64,000 bases of DNA from Anisakis pegreffii (Eukaryota; Nematoda; Chromadorea; Rhabditida; Anisakidae): the NCBI GenBank assembly GCA_035041965.1, contig JAPYMA010000160.1:62001-126000 (forward strand). Reading direction: 5' to 3'. Positions 42,689 through 56,131 of this stretch are shown here, in pieces. The notes beneath the pieces were generated by a model, which was not told the DNA's origin, did no database searches, and saw only the letters and a program-made list of their open reading frames with translations. The first letter of the stretch is position 1. Every line of letters begins with the position of its first letter. Both the position numbers and the translations under genes were made by a program.

Positions 42689-43060
42689 CTCTATCTTCAG
42701 AGAAGCATATATTTTGTGGAGCGATTTTGCTTTCTTGAGGAGATATGGCTATTTTCTTAATGAAATACGGTTTGCCATGTTCCAGCCTACCGTAATCTCA
42801 TCGTTCATATATTTCTGATCACTTGAGATAAATGTATGTATTGCACATGCGCTATAGGCGTTACAATTTTCAGGGTACCATTACCCTAAGGTCTGCCCGG
42901 TATCATGCAATTTTCTTTGCAGCATTCGATTCCATGGAGTTTCTACTTTTAGAAAAACATATACTTTGCCGTGGGATTTCGCTTTCTTAAGGAGGTCTAG
43001 CTGTTTTCTCAATGAGATACAGTTTGCTATCTTCGAGCATAGCGTGTCCTCAACTTTGCC
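42671..43060. repeat. Inverted, decayed satellite copies
   Basis: After the palindrome the sequence continues as the reverse complement of the array: a segment with GCGATTTTGCTTTCTTGAGGA (about 42720-42745), then CCAGCCTACCGTAATC (about 42782-42797). A second, more diverged copy (about 42966-43060) has GATTTCGCTTTCTTAAGGAGG. Divergence increases away from the junction. Confidence 0.75.
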
Positions 43061-46000
43061 CAGTAAAATATGTATATGTGTGCACCAATCGATCCAACGG
43101 AGTCCCTAGATTCAGAAAAATGAACCGCTAGTTCTTGATGAAAGCTGTTGCGGAAACTGAGTGATGCGAAGGGTCGTATAGTGATCGCGGTGGGGATGAG
43201 CATTGGATCTAGAATTCGGCAAAGTAGACGGTGGAAAAAAAAATACTCATCGATCTGCAATTCTATATGCGGCTGCTCAAGCATTTGCTAGAAATATAAT
43301 TCGATTCAAATCTAGTTTATAGCGAAATATCTTAGCAACCGATGGCTTGAATTCAGTTTAAAATTATTTCAGTAATGAGATTTTTGAAATAAAAATTGTG
43401 ACTAATGCGAAACGCGATAATTGAATTGCAGTTGAAAAAATGGTGCCAGTATGATTCGTGATGACGAATCTGAAATTGTTCTTTGATTCGCTTAGCACTT
43501 TCCAGTTGATGTTGTACGGATGTGTTCATTTCAGGAGTACTCGTGTATGAGCCGATTGATTGGTTCATCAGTGCTGCTGTGCCACTGACTGAATATCTGC
43601 TCATTATGCCCAATGTTTGAATCAACGATAACAGAACCAAAAATGTTTGCTTGCAAATTATTGAATTTCATATACAAGCAACCAGTTTGTGCACTACCCA
43701 TCCTTATTTGAAGTAAGCGTACTCGATGTTGATATTGTTATGATTGTTTCATCTGCAATCGCTCAAAAGTTTGACCGTTGTTTCTGAGAGTCTAAGAATT
43801 CAAATTTATAACAATATGGAATGAGCATCGGTTTGGTTTTGATGATTCTGGTTTGGGTTTGTTCATTTGTTTTATAACAATGTTGTCCTTTTTTGATGAA
43901 GTTCGCTATTACTGCTACTGTTTCAGTGCTATTTGTGAGGTTTTATTTCATTTTTTTAACGGACATACAAGCCAGTGTTGTCGGCGAGAATGCGATTGCG
44001 ATATTGGTTCGTTATATATTAATGGTTTTGGGGGTGTTGTTCATGAATGAATAATGCATATACGACTTTTCTTCACTAAGAATAAAGTAGGAATTGATAG
44101 AAGTTTCATAAACACTCCTCATATTGGTTGGAATGGATCTGACAAGACGCCTGTTCGATGAATGTGTGCATTTGGCGACGTTAGGCAGATCAGAGGAAAC
44201 GAAATGGAAATATGGATCAGCCAAACAGGAATGGATGACATGGCAGGAATAGCACTAGGAACGTGCGGAGGATAGTGCTAGGGGTGACGACGTTAAAAAC
44301 TTCGTAACTTATGCAAGGGCAAGGAAAATTGAATAATCATGAAAAAGAGCACTAACGAACGATAATAGCTGAGCGAAAAGGTGACAGCCGAGCCAGCCAA
44401 AAATAATACGACCAGACCGGTTGTGCAAAAGATTGAGTCAAACTTGAATGAGCAGAGCAGAGCAGTGAACTGTGACAATGATGATAATTAAAATGATCCT
44501 AAAGAGGCCTACATATGAAATGTGTGCTAATTAGCTGAGTATGTAAATAAACAAATAGATATGTTAAGGGTGATTTTTTGGCGTTGTTTTGCTGTGTTGT
44601 AAGATTCAGCTCTAGGAGTGAATCGCATGGAATTCAACAAATGTCTGTTGTTGGAAATGTGCGTATCGTTTGATAGAGGTCGATCAAAGTTTAGTATTCG
44701 CATGCGGGTACACTCTTATTTCGTAAATTCAGTTAACCAAGATTGCATTCACTCCATTCATTTTCCAATCACAATCATCCTATTGTCAGTATTGCTCAAG
44801 AAATCCATTCAAGAATGAAAACCGCGCTGAACGATATCATTTCAACGATCAAGAAGGCCTCAAAAAGAACAATTCCAAAAAACTTACTGGTTTAGCGCAA
44901 TTGAACTTTGTATGAGTGCTTTTCCCAAGAACCAAATTTGTAATAAGTTGATAAGCATGATGTACATTCAGAACCAGAACGTTTTGATATGGAGATGCGG
45001 TGCGAGATTATGATATATACTTGATGAAGGTGCAAACTGAGCAACGCTCAAATGCGATTCCAATGACCACGATCATTATCATTCATAACAAATCCATATC
45101 TTAATTGGCTCACAAAAAATTTCTATTGATACATAAATGAAAGGGTATGCGAACAGAAAGGAAATCAACAAAATGAAATGTACAAAAACTGAGATAAATC
45201 ACAGTTCGTTTGTTAGGCGTTCTAGATGAAGTGTTGAGTGGTGATATTGCCCCGCGATAATGATATTATCGTTGTTCATGGATCCAGTATCATGGTTTCA
45301 CTTCAGTGCTTATAATTCACTTGCAGATTTGCAGCGGCAACCTTAATTTTGTGCGGTGCAAAAAAAACATCATTCTTAGCTGCATAAATTTGTCATTTCA
45401 TTTTCATAATCAAGAATGAACACATCATCTTGCAATCTATTCAGCTTTTTGATATACTGCTCTCAATGCGTATCTTTTGTGTCCCTGGCTAGCACAGTAT
45501 GTGTATGCCATTGCTTCTATTGATTGTAGACATGATTCTTGGGGCCTTACCATATTTCTATGGTGGATCGAGCATCAGTTGCGAGTGCTTGCGCCTGATT
45601 GCCCTCCAAAAGGATTACAGATGAGTTCCAGTTGTCTGCCTTCTCTGTGGCTCGCCTTCAAACCGCCTAAAACGATCAAGTTCTCGGTTGCAGTATACGG
45701 CCACGCTCCTGTAAACTATCCAAAGGAGCCACTCGCTTTTGAGACTAATTGTGAAAGCCTTTTCAGTGATGCCATCAGCAATCTTTCCATAAATGTTACC
45801 TTTGTTCAGCAACATTGCGCTTTATGACGAACCGTAAAATTTTCAATCAGCATGTTGACACGCTCACTCCCAGCTCTAATTACTCATTGTCAGTTATTTC
45901 TACACGAGATTGTCTAAATGAGAGCTGATACATGAATACATTTGTTTTCATCCGACTGCATTCACACACCTATATTATTTGTTAGATGAACATTCAATAT

Positions 46001-47928
46001 CAACTGATGAACCAAGTGGAAGCGTGTTCTATGGTTATTCATCGCGAAATGTTCACAAGCGCTAATCGAATTCGTCTATCCTTCCATCAAACTATTGTTC
46101 ATAATCAGTAAAATATAATGAAAATTTTGAGCTTAGTGATCTCTTGAACGCGCACCATGCAAGTGGCATTAATACATCAAGAAGGGAAATATGCCTTGAG
46201 GAATACCCTCCATTAATCCAATATCGCGTTTTTGCCTCTGCATGAAACGCGTATCTCTTCTCACCATATAGCCACTCAATTTTATTTCATTGATATTCAT
46301 CTCATTCAGCTGATAACTAGCTTCGATAAAGTTGTTTTCGATTTGGAAGTTGAAGTGAAATGAGGTTGTTCATCTGGCATTATCTGCATCAACAACGGCT
46401 GTTTAGTAGGAAAAACATTGGATGCATTGTGATTGGTGCTTGATGTGAATTGATACGATTCCATTATTATAATTTGTTCGTTCGCCTAACAAACGTCGCG
46501 AATGATCGCAGTAGAACGCATTCTCATTGCTGTCTGATATGTGTATTTCTTACAAAATCAACGCAGTATATTACATAATGAATCAAGCGTGTATCAACAG
46601 ATAGTTAGTTTATCATCGAGAGATGCGCGCATTAACATAAATTTCCTTCATGCATCACAGCATCCATCCATGCTCTTCATAGCCTCCACGGTATTAATTC
46701 CATTCGATTGTGTTCACACAAGGATTATTAATATTGATGCTTGAATAGAGTTGGATTCATTTAGTTTACTGCCAATGAGGTTGTTTATTTCAATTCGAAA
46801 CTAATAGATTCGAATGTTCACAATCTTCGTCACGCAGTATACCTTCTATACTCTTCTATATTATTTGATTTCCTTAGAGAACAATTTTCTACTGATATTT
46901 TGAACAAGGATGCCGCGTGAAGATGAGTTGATCCCGACAATGAGAAGAATTCAGGCGAAATTCAGCCATATAAACGTGTACAGGCAAGATTTAGAGATTC
47001 GGGCAATTGAGAGTTTTTATAATTACACACAGTCATATCAGTTATGCATAACCATACCATCTCTGTGGAATGCTTGGAAATCATTTGGTCAGCCACCGTA
47101 TTATTATTTTTCGTTCGTTCTCTCAAGAAGTCGAACAAAATGAAGCTTTTGATGAAATGAGGCAACCGAGCCACATCTTATCGATCCAATAATTACTCTT
47201 TTTGCAATACATTCGCTCGGAAGTTGGATGTATTGTTGATAACATTAGATATCATAACCTAAAAGCTCAAATATACGGAAACATGGAAAAATTTCTTTAA
47301 ATTGAAGAAGACGTCGTTAGGTGACGTAATTGAGCTCGCTTACTGACAGTAGCATTTTGCAGTTTTTAGTAGCATTTTTCACTCTAAATTTGAACATTTT
47401 CAATATAATCATTATTAAAATATTCACCGAAAAGTGAAGCAATGGAAATGTGTGAACAAGATGCTTCATCCGAACATAGAAATCTTCTTGAGTATTCAAT
47501 TCCCACTCTTCCAGCTGAGTAACATCTCAGATGATAACATTTTCTACTGAAAATTTAGGTCTACGAAACTACCTAATTGTAAGGAGGATCAAAAGTTCTT
47601 GACGAACCAGATGAGTTCTCCTCATTAAAATAGCGCACACTGTTGGAATTTTTAGTGATTTTCAATATCCTTGAAATGCTGTCATTGTTTCAAACACTGC
47701 AATATTAGTTCATATGAATGTTTGAATCATTTTTTGCCATTATTTCTTCACTTTAATGTCCCTTGGACTGTTAATGTGCGCACAATTATTCATCGATTGA
47801 AGAAGTGATGCATGCAAACACCAATTAAGTCAAGCACTGATGGTGATTGTGTGCGATTAAAATGCTTAGTTTCACCTCAACAAATCAACTCATCGAATTG
47901 TTTTGTCTGTCGGCTTTTCATAAAACTT
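43061..47928. other. Gene-poor region with unassigned open segments
   Basis: No gene is established. Minus-strand segments with some coding character lie at 43640-43353 (hydrophobic start, then a Ser/Thr/Gln-rich stretch), 44224-44012 and 44478-44293 (one hydrophobic helix), but their splice borders do not join convincingly. Around 45530-45830 three overlapping frames are open on both strands in a GC-richer patch. Confidence 0.35.
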
Positions 47929-49712
47929 CTATGGAATTTCCAAGTTCGCAGTCGGCTCAGTTGATGATTTCCCTTCAATTTCTTCAACGATGCTGGTCAA
48001 TAGACCAAGTGGTGTGGCTTTGCCCTTCTTGGCGTCATCACAGAGTGCGACTAATGGATTGGATGGATCCATCCGAAAACTAATTCTTTTGGAGTATTCT
48101 CAAGTGTCAATATTCAGCTCTCCATTAACTAATCGCATACATTTCAAATGATCCAAGATAATCTAATCGAAAGTGATGTGTGCTTTTAAAAGTTGTCATT
48201 TTTGAGCAGTACACGATGGTATATCTCATTAATACTTCAAAGTCCTTTTTATTAACGATGGATGATTGCCTTGAAATTGAATTGCTTAGGTCAATGGAAT
48301 CATCCTAGTTTTGTTTTCCATGATCACTCAATATCTGATCAGCCGAACAGCAACTGAATGATGATAAAGTGTTGCTGGTAAAATCCTACTCGTTGTCTAT
48401 TTATCTGCCTGGATGCATGTTTGAGCATTGGAATGTTTCATTTCTTTGCATTGATATAACCGTATTTCAATGTGCAATACACCGGGAATTGTGCATTACA
48501 AGTTCAAAATCAACATATCCCTACTGTATGAGTTTCTTCATCAGAGCCCACAAACACGATCGAATATACGAATTTCTTTATCAGCGCCCATAAACAGAAT
48601 CAAATTTTTGACTGTTACAACGACAAACTCTCACTAATTTTCTTACCTGCGTTTTCAGGATTCCCTCGCGGAGCAACTGTGGATGTAAAGGAATCTCTAA
48701 CAGTGAGGACTCTCGCGGAGCATTCCTCCGCAAGTTGTTGTGATGATTCATAATCCTGCGGCGGATGCGGCTAACCCAAATTCCGAGCACTACTTTGAAT
48801 GACTGGAAAAATATTGATTCTTTGTTGGGGCCCAAAATTGTTCTTAGTAGGTTATCTACTGAATAAGTACAGAAAAGGATCCTGTCGATTTCGTCACCAT
48901 CATCAATTACATTCAGTTCTTCTTTTCATTAAACCAACGTCTGAGTAAACAAATCATTGTTCTCTATTTTTTCACATGTATTGACACATCATCTGCTGCA
49001 CATTCTTTTTACAATTTGGCTTCTTGAAGTAATCGATGTAAAATGACGCTATTGTTATTGTTGAATCGCTTGACTGATGTCAAAGCGGCGGAATTGCCTC
49101 TGAGGTCTTCGCTGCGATACTCCACCAGAATCCATAGTTTATGCATTTCTAGATCTGTAATAACGATTGAGGCTTCAACTGAGCGCTGAAAAGGCTGAAA
49201 ATTGTTCACCTTCTATACAATCGTCATTGTTGGCGTGATAATGACTTACTCATGATAAAAAAACATCATGATTGGAAACACTGTCTTGAATTGTTATTAT
49301 TTTTTGTAATTGCCTCCCATCAAGCATTGTATATCCATCCACTTTACAGAATTGCTTTTAACTGCTTCTGCGTTTCAGTTATGTGAAAGTACACCGGAAC
49401 TTGTGAAGCCTAAGCAAAAAAGCATCCCAGTTTCCTAGTTGTAAGCAGAAAAATGTGTTTTGTGCCGTAAACTTATAAATGAAATATCAAAAAGATGTGA
49501 ATATATGAATATTAATTTCACGTTGCCACTATCAGCACATTGTTGGTCAGTGAGCACTTTAGGTCCAAGCAAAACAACATGGAATGATTGTTGCACATTG
49601 GCAGTTCTGTAAGAATGACTTGTTCATGATACTCGTTTCTGGCGGTACACGATGGTTTATGCATTTGATGCTGTTGAACTGTTTTCCATGCTTTTGACAA
49701 CGATATCAGCGA
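47929..49712 (-). CDS. Candidate exon block of an unidentified minus-strand gene (3' end)
   Basis: Three segments join in phase: 49712-49530 (acceptor AAATATCAG, phase 0 in and out), 49194-49013 (acceptor ATTTTCAG, phase 2 out at ATT/GTAAAA) and 48079-47929 (acceptor GAATTAG, phase 2 in, TAG stop at 47929-47931). They give roughly 170 residues, with segments such as ILVEYRSEDLRGNSAALTSV and DPSNPLVALCDDAKKGKATP. An additional well-bounded 52-codon segment at 48802-48647 (acceptor TTTTTCCAG, perfect GTAAGA donor, phase 0) lies inside the last intron but does not fit that phase; it may be an alternative exon. I recognise no family, and such frames can arise by chance in AT-rich DNA. Confidence 0.3.
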
Positions 49713-50572
49713 CTGATATTTCCATTTTCTCGTTATTGCAGGCAGTCATAGCAAAAAGTTGTAATCGCAGTAAAATTAGAAACGAATCGATTCCATTATT
49801 GAAGGAAATAAATCAACGAAATAACCAATAATCTTTGAAGACCACCAATGCAGCCCCTTAGGTGATCGTTAGATCCACCATTTTTTTGCACCTGATCGAG
49901 AGCGCGTTCTCATAAATCCGTTGAGCAAGAAACCTCCAGCAGCATTTGCATAAAAACACCATTGAACAATCTCAAGTAAGGATTTTTTTAAGGAATATTT
50001 TCATTAATATTACTCATATGGTTATTTGGCGTGTTCTAGCATTGCTCAAGTATCGCACAAAGAATATGCAGAAGATTAGGACTCATTTGCTCAGCCTAGT
50101 TTGCTCACTGAAATAACATCTTGTTTACATTCATTACTTATTGATAGCATAAGGGTATTTCCGTTGATAATTGGTATAAAGCGATTTGCTGTCTTCCCTT
50201 CTTAGCTGATCCAATTCTCTTAACTTTGCGATACTGGATCGCTGAAAAACGTCAGTTTCATTTTGTTAGTGCATTGTTTGGATTTTGAAATTTAGTGCGA
50301 ATGATGTTTGATGTTTCCATCAGAAAGTGAGATGAACTTTCAATGATTGTCATCGGATGCATTATCGATAAAATAAACAAAGGAAAAGTATGGGAGCTGG
50401 TTATTGCGCTCAGCTCAGTAAGCTCTTCGCAAGAAATGGGAATGACGCAGATGAAACGATTGAACACGGTTGGATGCAATCATGGCCATATGACATTAGA
50501 TTTTTCTTCTCACGATTGCAAATATTTCGGAAAAAAATAAGTCGTTTTTAGGAAACATCCACTGAAATTCAC

Positions 50573-53500
50573 CAATGTTGACTTTGCACGGTCGCTTTAG
50601 CCATTCCTTTGATATGGGCGAATTGGTCATTTCTTGAGCAAAATGATCTGCATTTAACTTTGATTCGAAACAACAGCTCGAATTGTTCGCTTCTCTCGAA
50701 TTAATAACAGAAACCAGTGTACATGATTGCCTGGAAAGCCAATTCAACTTCTGAAACGTTCGATATTACGATCTTATTGAAGCATGTGCTCGTCAAGTAG
50801 AAAAATGGTTGAAAAGGCTGAAAATTCGGTCCAATTTGAATCGCTGTCCAATATTTTGCCGTTAGCGAAGACGGTGAAAGTATTGGTTGGTTTTTTCTAT
50901 TTTCATTCTTATAAACGCAGGTGCAATGCACAACAATTTTGCAAGTATCAGTATTAATTTGTAATCGCTCACAAATTGCTCACAGTTTTTGTAGCCGTAT
51001 TACACTGATCCGGATCGATAGGATCAATCTGTGCTGTGTGTGAGTGATTTCGTGTATTGCAAAGGCGAGAGGTACAGAAAGTTAGGTGCTTTCGGCAGCG
51101 AGTTGTAAACGGATATTCTATCTGTAACTAGACCTGTAGTTATGGTAACATTTCTAATCAAATCCTGCAATTAGCTTTCGAACTAATGACTTTGAACCAA
51201 TGACAAATGTGTCTCAAACATATGATTTTTATTTGAAACTCAATTTGTCATTAGCTGATTTTCTTGTTAAAACCTTGCTGATTATTCATTCATGTGTTTT
51301 CTAAATGACGTACAACAAGCTGCAGAAAATGTCGTTCTCAGAAAAGTGATGTGGGGAAATATCACGAGTTCTCTAAGCAATTATTGTTGGTGGTCAGCGG
51401 TGGAACTGATCAAAAAGTGTTAATTTTCATATGCTTCAACAAAACTTCCATCAATTTTTATCGAATCGCGCATTTAAGATTCCAGCAATGATCTCACATC
51501 AACTGTATTTGACATTTATCATTCAATAAATCAACAACCGATTCAGTCAATAAAAATTTTCGCTAATCTCATTAGTTGCGTAGTGCTTTTTGACGGATGC
51601 TCAGTGAACTCCAGAAAATTTAAATGTTGTTCTCGTTCATGTGAATCATTAGGAAAGTGCTGCAGAGAAATATGACAAGTATACAAAGAGTTGCATGCGG
51701 AAACTCTGAGATGACAGAGGACATCTGATGGAATAGAAAGCGATTTCATGGAAACTAGAGAGATTTGCAGTCGAGCCGTCCAACGTCTACTTCATAGCTG
51801 ATCATGAACAGAGCACTAAATTTCGAACACCGTGTTTACAGAACGCTAGGCCGGGACAAGCCACTTCCGTGGAAAAACTCATTCGATGATGTTTCAGAAA
51901 ACGGATTATGGTTTTATTGGGTAGCTGTTTGATATGTGAAACATCCGATGGCACTTACTTCTCAAATGACAGACTATATTTGAAGGTAGTGACGAGCAAT
52001 TACCTATACTTGTTCCAAATTATCACTTCTGCTCAATCTATTTGCTTTTCCGTTAATTGCAACTTAAGCCGTCACGTTGCAGTTCAGTCGGTTATGATAC
52101 TGTATCGATGGTTTATCAGAGCTTGTTGGACGACGTTCTTCTGAACCGAGACCGAAAATGTTCGTAATGAAATTTAGAACTGAATTTGTGAGCGCATTTA
52201 TCTCAAAGCACATCACATTCTCTGGGCCTAAATGCTTAGTGCTCAACTAATTCGAGTCAAGATTCCGCTTGCAACACTCTCTTTATTCTATCAACTCGTC
52301 TTCGTCGTGTTCCTTCGCAACAGCAACTATCAAATGTTTCACAGCTTAAACATTATACGAATGCATTTGTGCGTTGATGTGTTTACCTAGGAATATCCTA
52401 TCACGTACCTGATACAAACAATGCTCCAGTGTATCTGTGATACTCTGATGCGAATGAAACGAATTATTCTCAACAATTCCCACATTGGTTGTGAAGTTTT
52501 TAAAATTATTCGAATTTTATCAAACTCACCAACAAAATAATTGTCGTCATCGTTATCACTGTATCATCACTGTTTTGCGATCAAATTTGTACTGAATTAC
52601 TGCACTCTGCTTTGGATGTGTTTAAAAAAACGAGTTACTTTCTAAGTTAGTCACGTTGTTGATTTGATGCATTATCCTTTGCAAAATACGTTATGGTCTA
52701 TAATCACAACAAGATTTTATAATACGATAATCCGAATTTCGAATTCTGACTTCAGCTGAAGTCATTCTAAAGGTAGCATTCGAAAATTTCCTACACGTTT
52801 CCTTGACTACAAAAAACTGAGACCTGCCGCACAGGTACTAGCTCAATTGGTAAACTTATTCATTGTTGCGAACAATTCATGCCTATCTTAATAAATTTTC
52901 AGACAGCACTGAGTGAATAGATCGATTCCTGGAAAACTTCATGCGCTCACCTCTTGAGCGTTAGACTATTCTCGTAAACACTTTCGTGGAATGCGTTAGG
53001 GATGCTCCATTGACCGACACAAAACAATTTTTTTGATGGTTGTCTGCTCTCAAACAATGGATGTTTTGATGTTTTATTCGGTGCGAAGTTTTTTTCTTTT
53101 TCTCTGAAAGAAACTTCCTCAGCTTGGCGTTATGAGTTCATTTTTCTTTCATTTAATGCTCAATGAATGCACTTGAAGCAGTTCGAGCAGCTGATAACTT
53201 AAAGAGTCCAATTTTGCGTGTTCTATGCACAACTCACACATTCAAGAGCATTCTATCACGGAAAGTGAACCATTTCTATTTGACAGCGTTTTTTTCCGTC
53301 AACGAGAGTCAATCTCAGTTTCATCAATGAAATGCAGCAGCAGCAGCCTTTCTCTTGCAGTAATTCAATAGTGCAAATTGCGTTCGTTGTTACTTACAAT
53401 TAGAGCATGATCGAAATAAAATGTGACACATCGAATGCGCAATGATTTGCAATAGTCTTGTTGTCACTGACGAGGCGATGCGAAGTCCTCAAAGCAACAT

Positions 53501-53784
53501 GGATTGTGTTTAAGAATGTACTCGCAAAAAATCTTCGACATTCACTATAAGTAAATTAATAAAAAAAATTCTTCAAAGTCTAATCAGAAGCGCTGAAATG
53601 CTTCTTGCAGCATTTTATTCACATACTTCTCGATGATAATTACCTTCGTCATATTGTTGCGTATCATAAATGTTTTCAAAGAGAGCCTTACTGGACGCTT
53701 TGCACAGATGATCATTCGCTGTTCGGTAATGCACATTGCTTCAAAAATATTAGATAGCGGAAATTCGATGGATTGATTGATCAT
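50573..53784 (-). CDS. Candidate exon block of an unidentified minus-strand gene (5' end)
   Basis: A possible first exon, 53784-53627 (ATG start, donor GAGAA/GTATGT, phase 2), joins 53544-53430 (acceptor CTTATAG) and then 52246-52076 (acceptor GAATTAG, phase 0). The open frame reads about 150 residues, including NMTKVIIIE and KHLGPENVMCFEINALTNSV. Further segments with plausible acceptors are 51659-51543 (CTCTGCAG, ends in a stop) and 50750-50573 (GTTTCAG, phase 1 out), but their joins are uncertain. It may be the same gene as the 47929-49712 block. Evidence is phase continuity only. Confidence 0.28.
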
Positions 53785-54737
53785 GATCAATTTTTATCGC
53801 TTTCAGGGGGATATCACGCGAACCATTATCCTATCTGAATGCACTTTGCAGTGTCCTATACAAAGTGGGGATATATCCTTCCGAAGGTTGATTAGTTCAC
53901 AGTCATGCCAACCTTTTAGTCTACGAGTTTTTCATAGTCATTCATTATAATTTCCACATGAGATGGAGAAATTATAAAAGCCAACTGTGAAGTTAGTGGC
54001 AGTCAGCGCCAAGTTCATTTGACACATTTGCCGTTCCGCTATATTTCAAATCTTGATACTCCTCGGGAATGTCACGAAATGCTGTTCGGAACAAATAGAA
54101 ACACAAAATTTGTTTCAATGAACTACTCGCACATTTCAAGTGTTTAAAAAAGAAATCTCTATGGAAATATGAGGAGATTTTGAATATCTTAGCTTTACTT
54201 TTAGTACGTAAAGTTACACTTAATCGAGATGTTGAATTGCTATTCAGTCAGCCTTGGTAACACCGGTTCCACAAGAAGCACTCAACTATTACTACGTTTG
54301 GTTGAACCGGAATTCCTAATTTGCCGACTGTTTTGACCTAAAGTTATCAGATTACAGTTGCGATTAAGACTTGATCTTATTTCTTGATTTTATTTTGTTG
54401 ATTACTGGGGCTTGGTTTGATACAGCATTATAAGTTCAATAGCCATAAATTTTGTGCTGTCATAATATTGTTGCTCATGCCGCTCTGGCTTGTAGAGGTG
54501 AAATTTCCTAATGAAAATGCACTGAATGCGTCAATTATCACATGCATTCATTATCAAAACTAGTGCTTCTTTGCGCTGAGAACAATTCGCCTTAATGATG
54601 TAAGGTTGCACTGACGATTGTGCCATTTCCTCTGCCCTAGGTGCAATGTTTTTGGAGAAAAAAAAAACCGGTTCGGCAGCACTCGCTCTTCAGCATTGAT
54701 TCAGGAATGCAGTGACACGCTCACAGGTGCGAAAAGA

Positions 54738-54809
54738 AGGGGGCACCCGGATTTGAACCGGGGACCTCTCGATCTGCAGTCGAATGCTCTGCCACTGAGC
54801 TATACCCCC
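54738..54809 (-). tRNA. tRNA-Cys (GCA)
   Basis: Reading the minus strand, a 72-nt cloverleaf starts GGGGGTATAGCTC, with anticodon loop CTGCAGA (anticodon GCA) and the T-arm CCCGGTTCAAATCCGGG. The 7-bp acceptor stem closes with TGCCCCC and a T discriminator. There is no intron. The plus-strand 74-codon frame across it is the usual antisense artefact. Confidence 0.97.
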
Positions 54810-56131
54810 TCTCGATATAACGCTCTGCAATATGTTCGATGATTACTAATATTTTTCATGAGAGGGAACGGATGAAATGTCGAGAATAGTGCATGGAGCC
54901 GTATTCCGCACTGTTCATTGTCATCACCACATGCTCATCTTTTCAGTGCTATCAGTTTCATGGAATAATCAAATAAAAGTGTGAATGTACTTGCACGCTT
55001 TTCGCTTAACGAGGCAACATTTGTTATGATTCATTTTACTTGTTCTGAAATTTTAAATTTCCTGTGCTTAGAAGAATTCAATTACTCCGGACAGGACTGG
55101 AGAGAAAGGAAATTGACTATGAGTGACTGCTTATGGTTTTCCATAGTTTGCAGTCCTTCCATGCATAGATTTGGGCAGATATTGTAAGACTGCAAAACTC
55201 GCTGAGGTTTCCAGAGATTTTTCCATTCCCATGGTGAATGTAGTCGTCATTTAAGACGCGTACTTTCTCTACTGTTCCAACGCTTCATTCTAGGACATTT
55301 TATTCATAACTGCAAGCTTACATTTCTATCAGCGAATAATACCACCATTATGAAATGCTTATGAATGTGTCAACGTTCCATCCATCCGCAAGTTTTGCTC
55401 AATAAGTTAGAATCCGTCTCTATCACAGATTCGAAGTTGCTCAAAAACTCCGCCCAAGCTGTTGTAGAATTCAACCTTTGAGAGGGCGGTCGTTATGGTT
55501 GTTGATAGGCTTTAGATGATATCTTCAAGCCGATGAATCCTTCAGGAATGATCATCTTACGCCTTATGTGAGAAGCGTATCATCGCTTTTAAGAGAGGAA
55601 ATTTCTGTGATGGATTTCAGGATGTATTACTGTTTGAGGTGGAATCATCGTGATTGAATTCGAATGAAAAGATGTGTTTACCTGAATTTTGTGCGCTTTT
55701 TAAAGTTATCGTTCAAGTTGTGGTTGTTGTTTGCGCAAAAATTATCAAGAAATGTGACAGTTACAAGCGCTGACAAGAGTGCCGACGAGTTTCATGGCTT
55801 ACTCTCAAATCGCACATATCAGCTGACGATGTCGTCTTGTCTCATAAAAGATGCATAATCGTAATCTGTGTAAATTTATTACGTTGTCACATCTTTCAAA
55901 TCACGCACCGCTGAATAATCCGATGTGATCGAAACGAGTATCAATATTTGTGTTCTGAAGCTGTCGATGCTTGGAAAGGTATCGCGTTCATATCGATAAC
56001 ACAAGCAAGTATTGTTGTGCTGGGTAAATTTGAAAAATTCTCCAAAGTTCTTTCAGAGAGTGCTTACTTATGGCTACTGGGATCTGCCGACGAATCAAAC
56101 TGCCGGTGTAGAACCATTGAACGCTCTGCAG
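54810..56131. other. Intergenic upstream of the ion-channel gene
   Basis: No gene supported. A TTCTTTCAG acceptor ends about 56061, some 70 bases before the channel start codon. That stretch is open in frame with the start and is probably 5' UTR or a trans-spliced leader exon. Confidence 0.4.

Noticed and set aside
45477..45827. 116-codon plus-strand frame, and an Ig-like-looking minus-strand frame in the same place
   Set aside because: Three frames are open at once in a GC-richer patch, none has two good splice borders, and no motif is secure.
54618..54842. 74-codon plus-strand frame containing a GHPDLNRGPLDLQSNAL-type sequence
   Set aside because: This is the well-known antisense translation of a tRNA. 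The sequence folds as tRNA-Cys on the minus strand.
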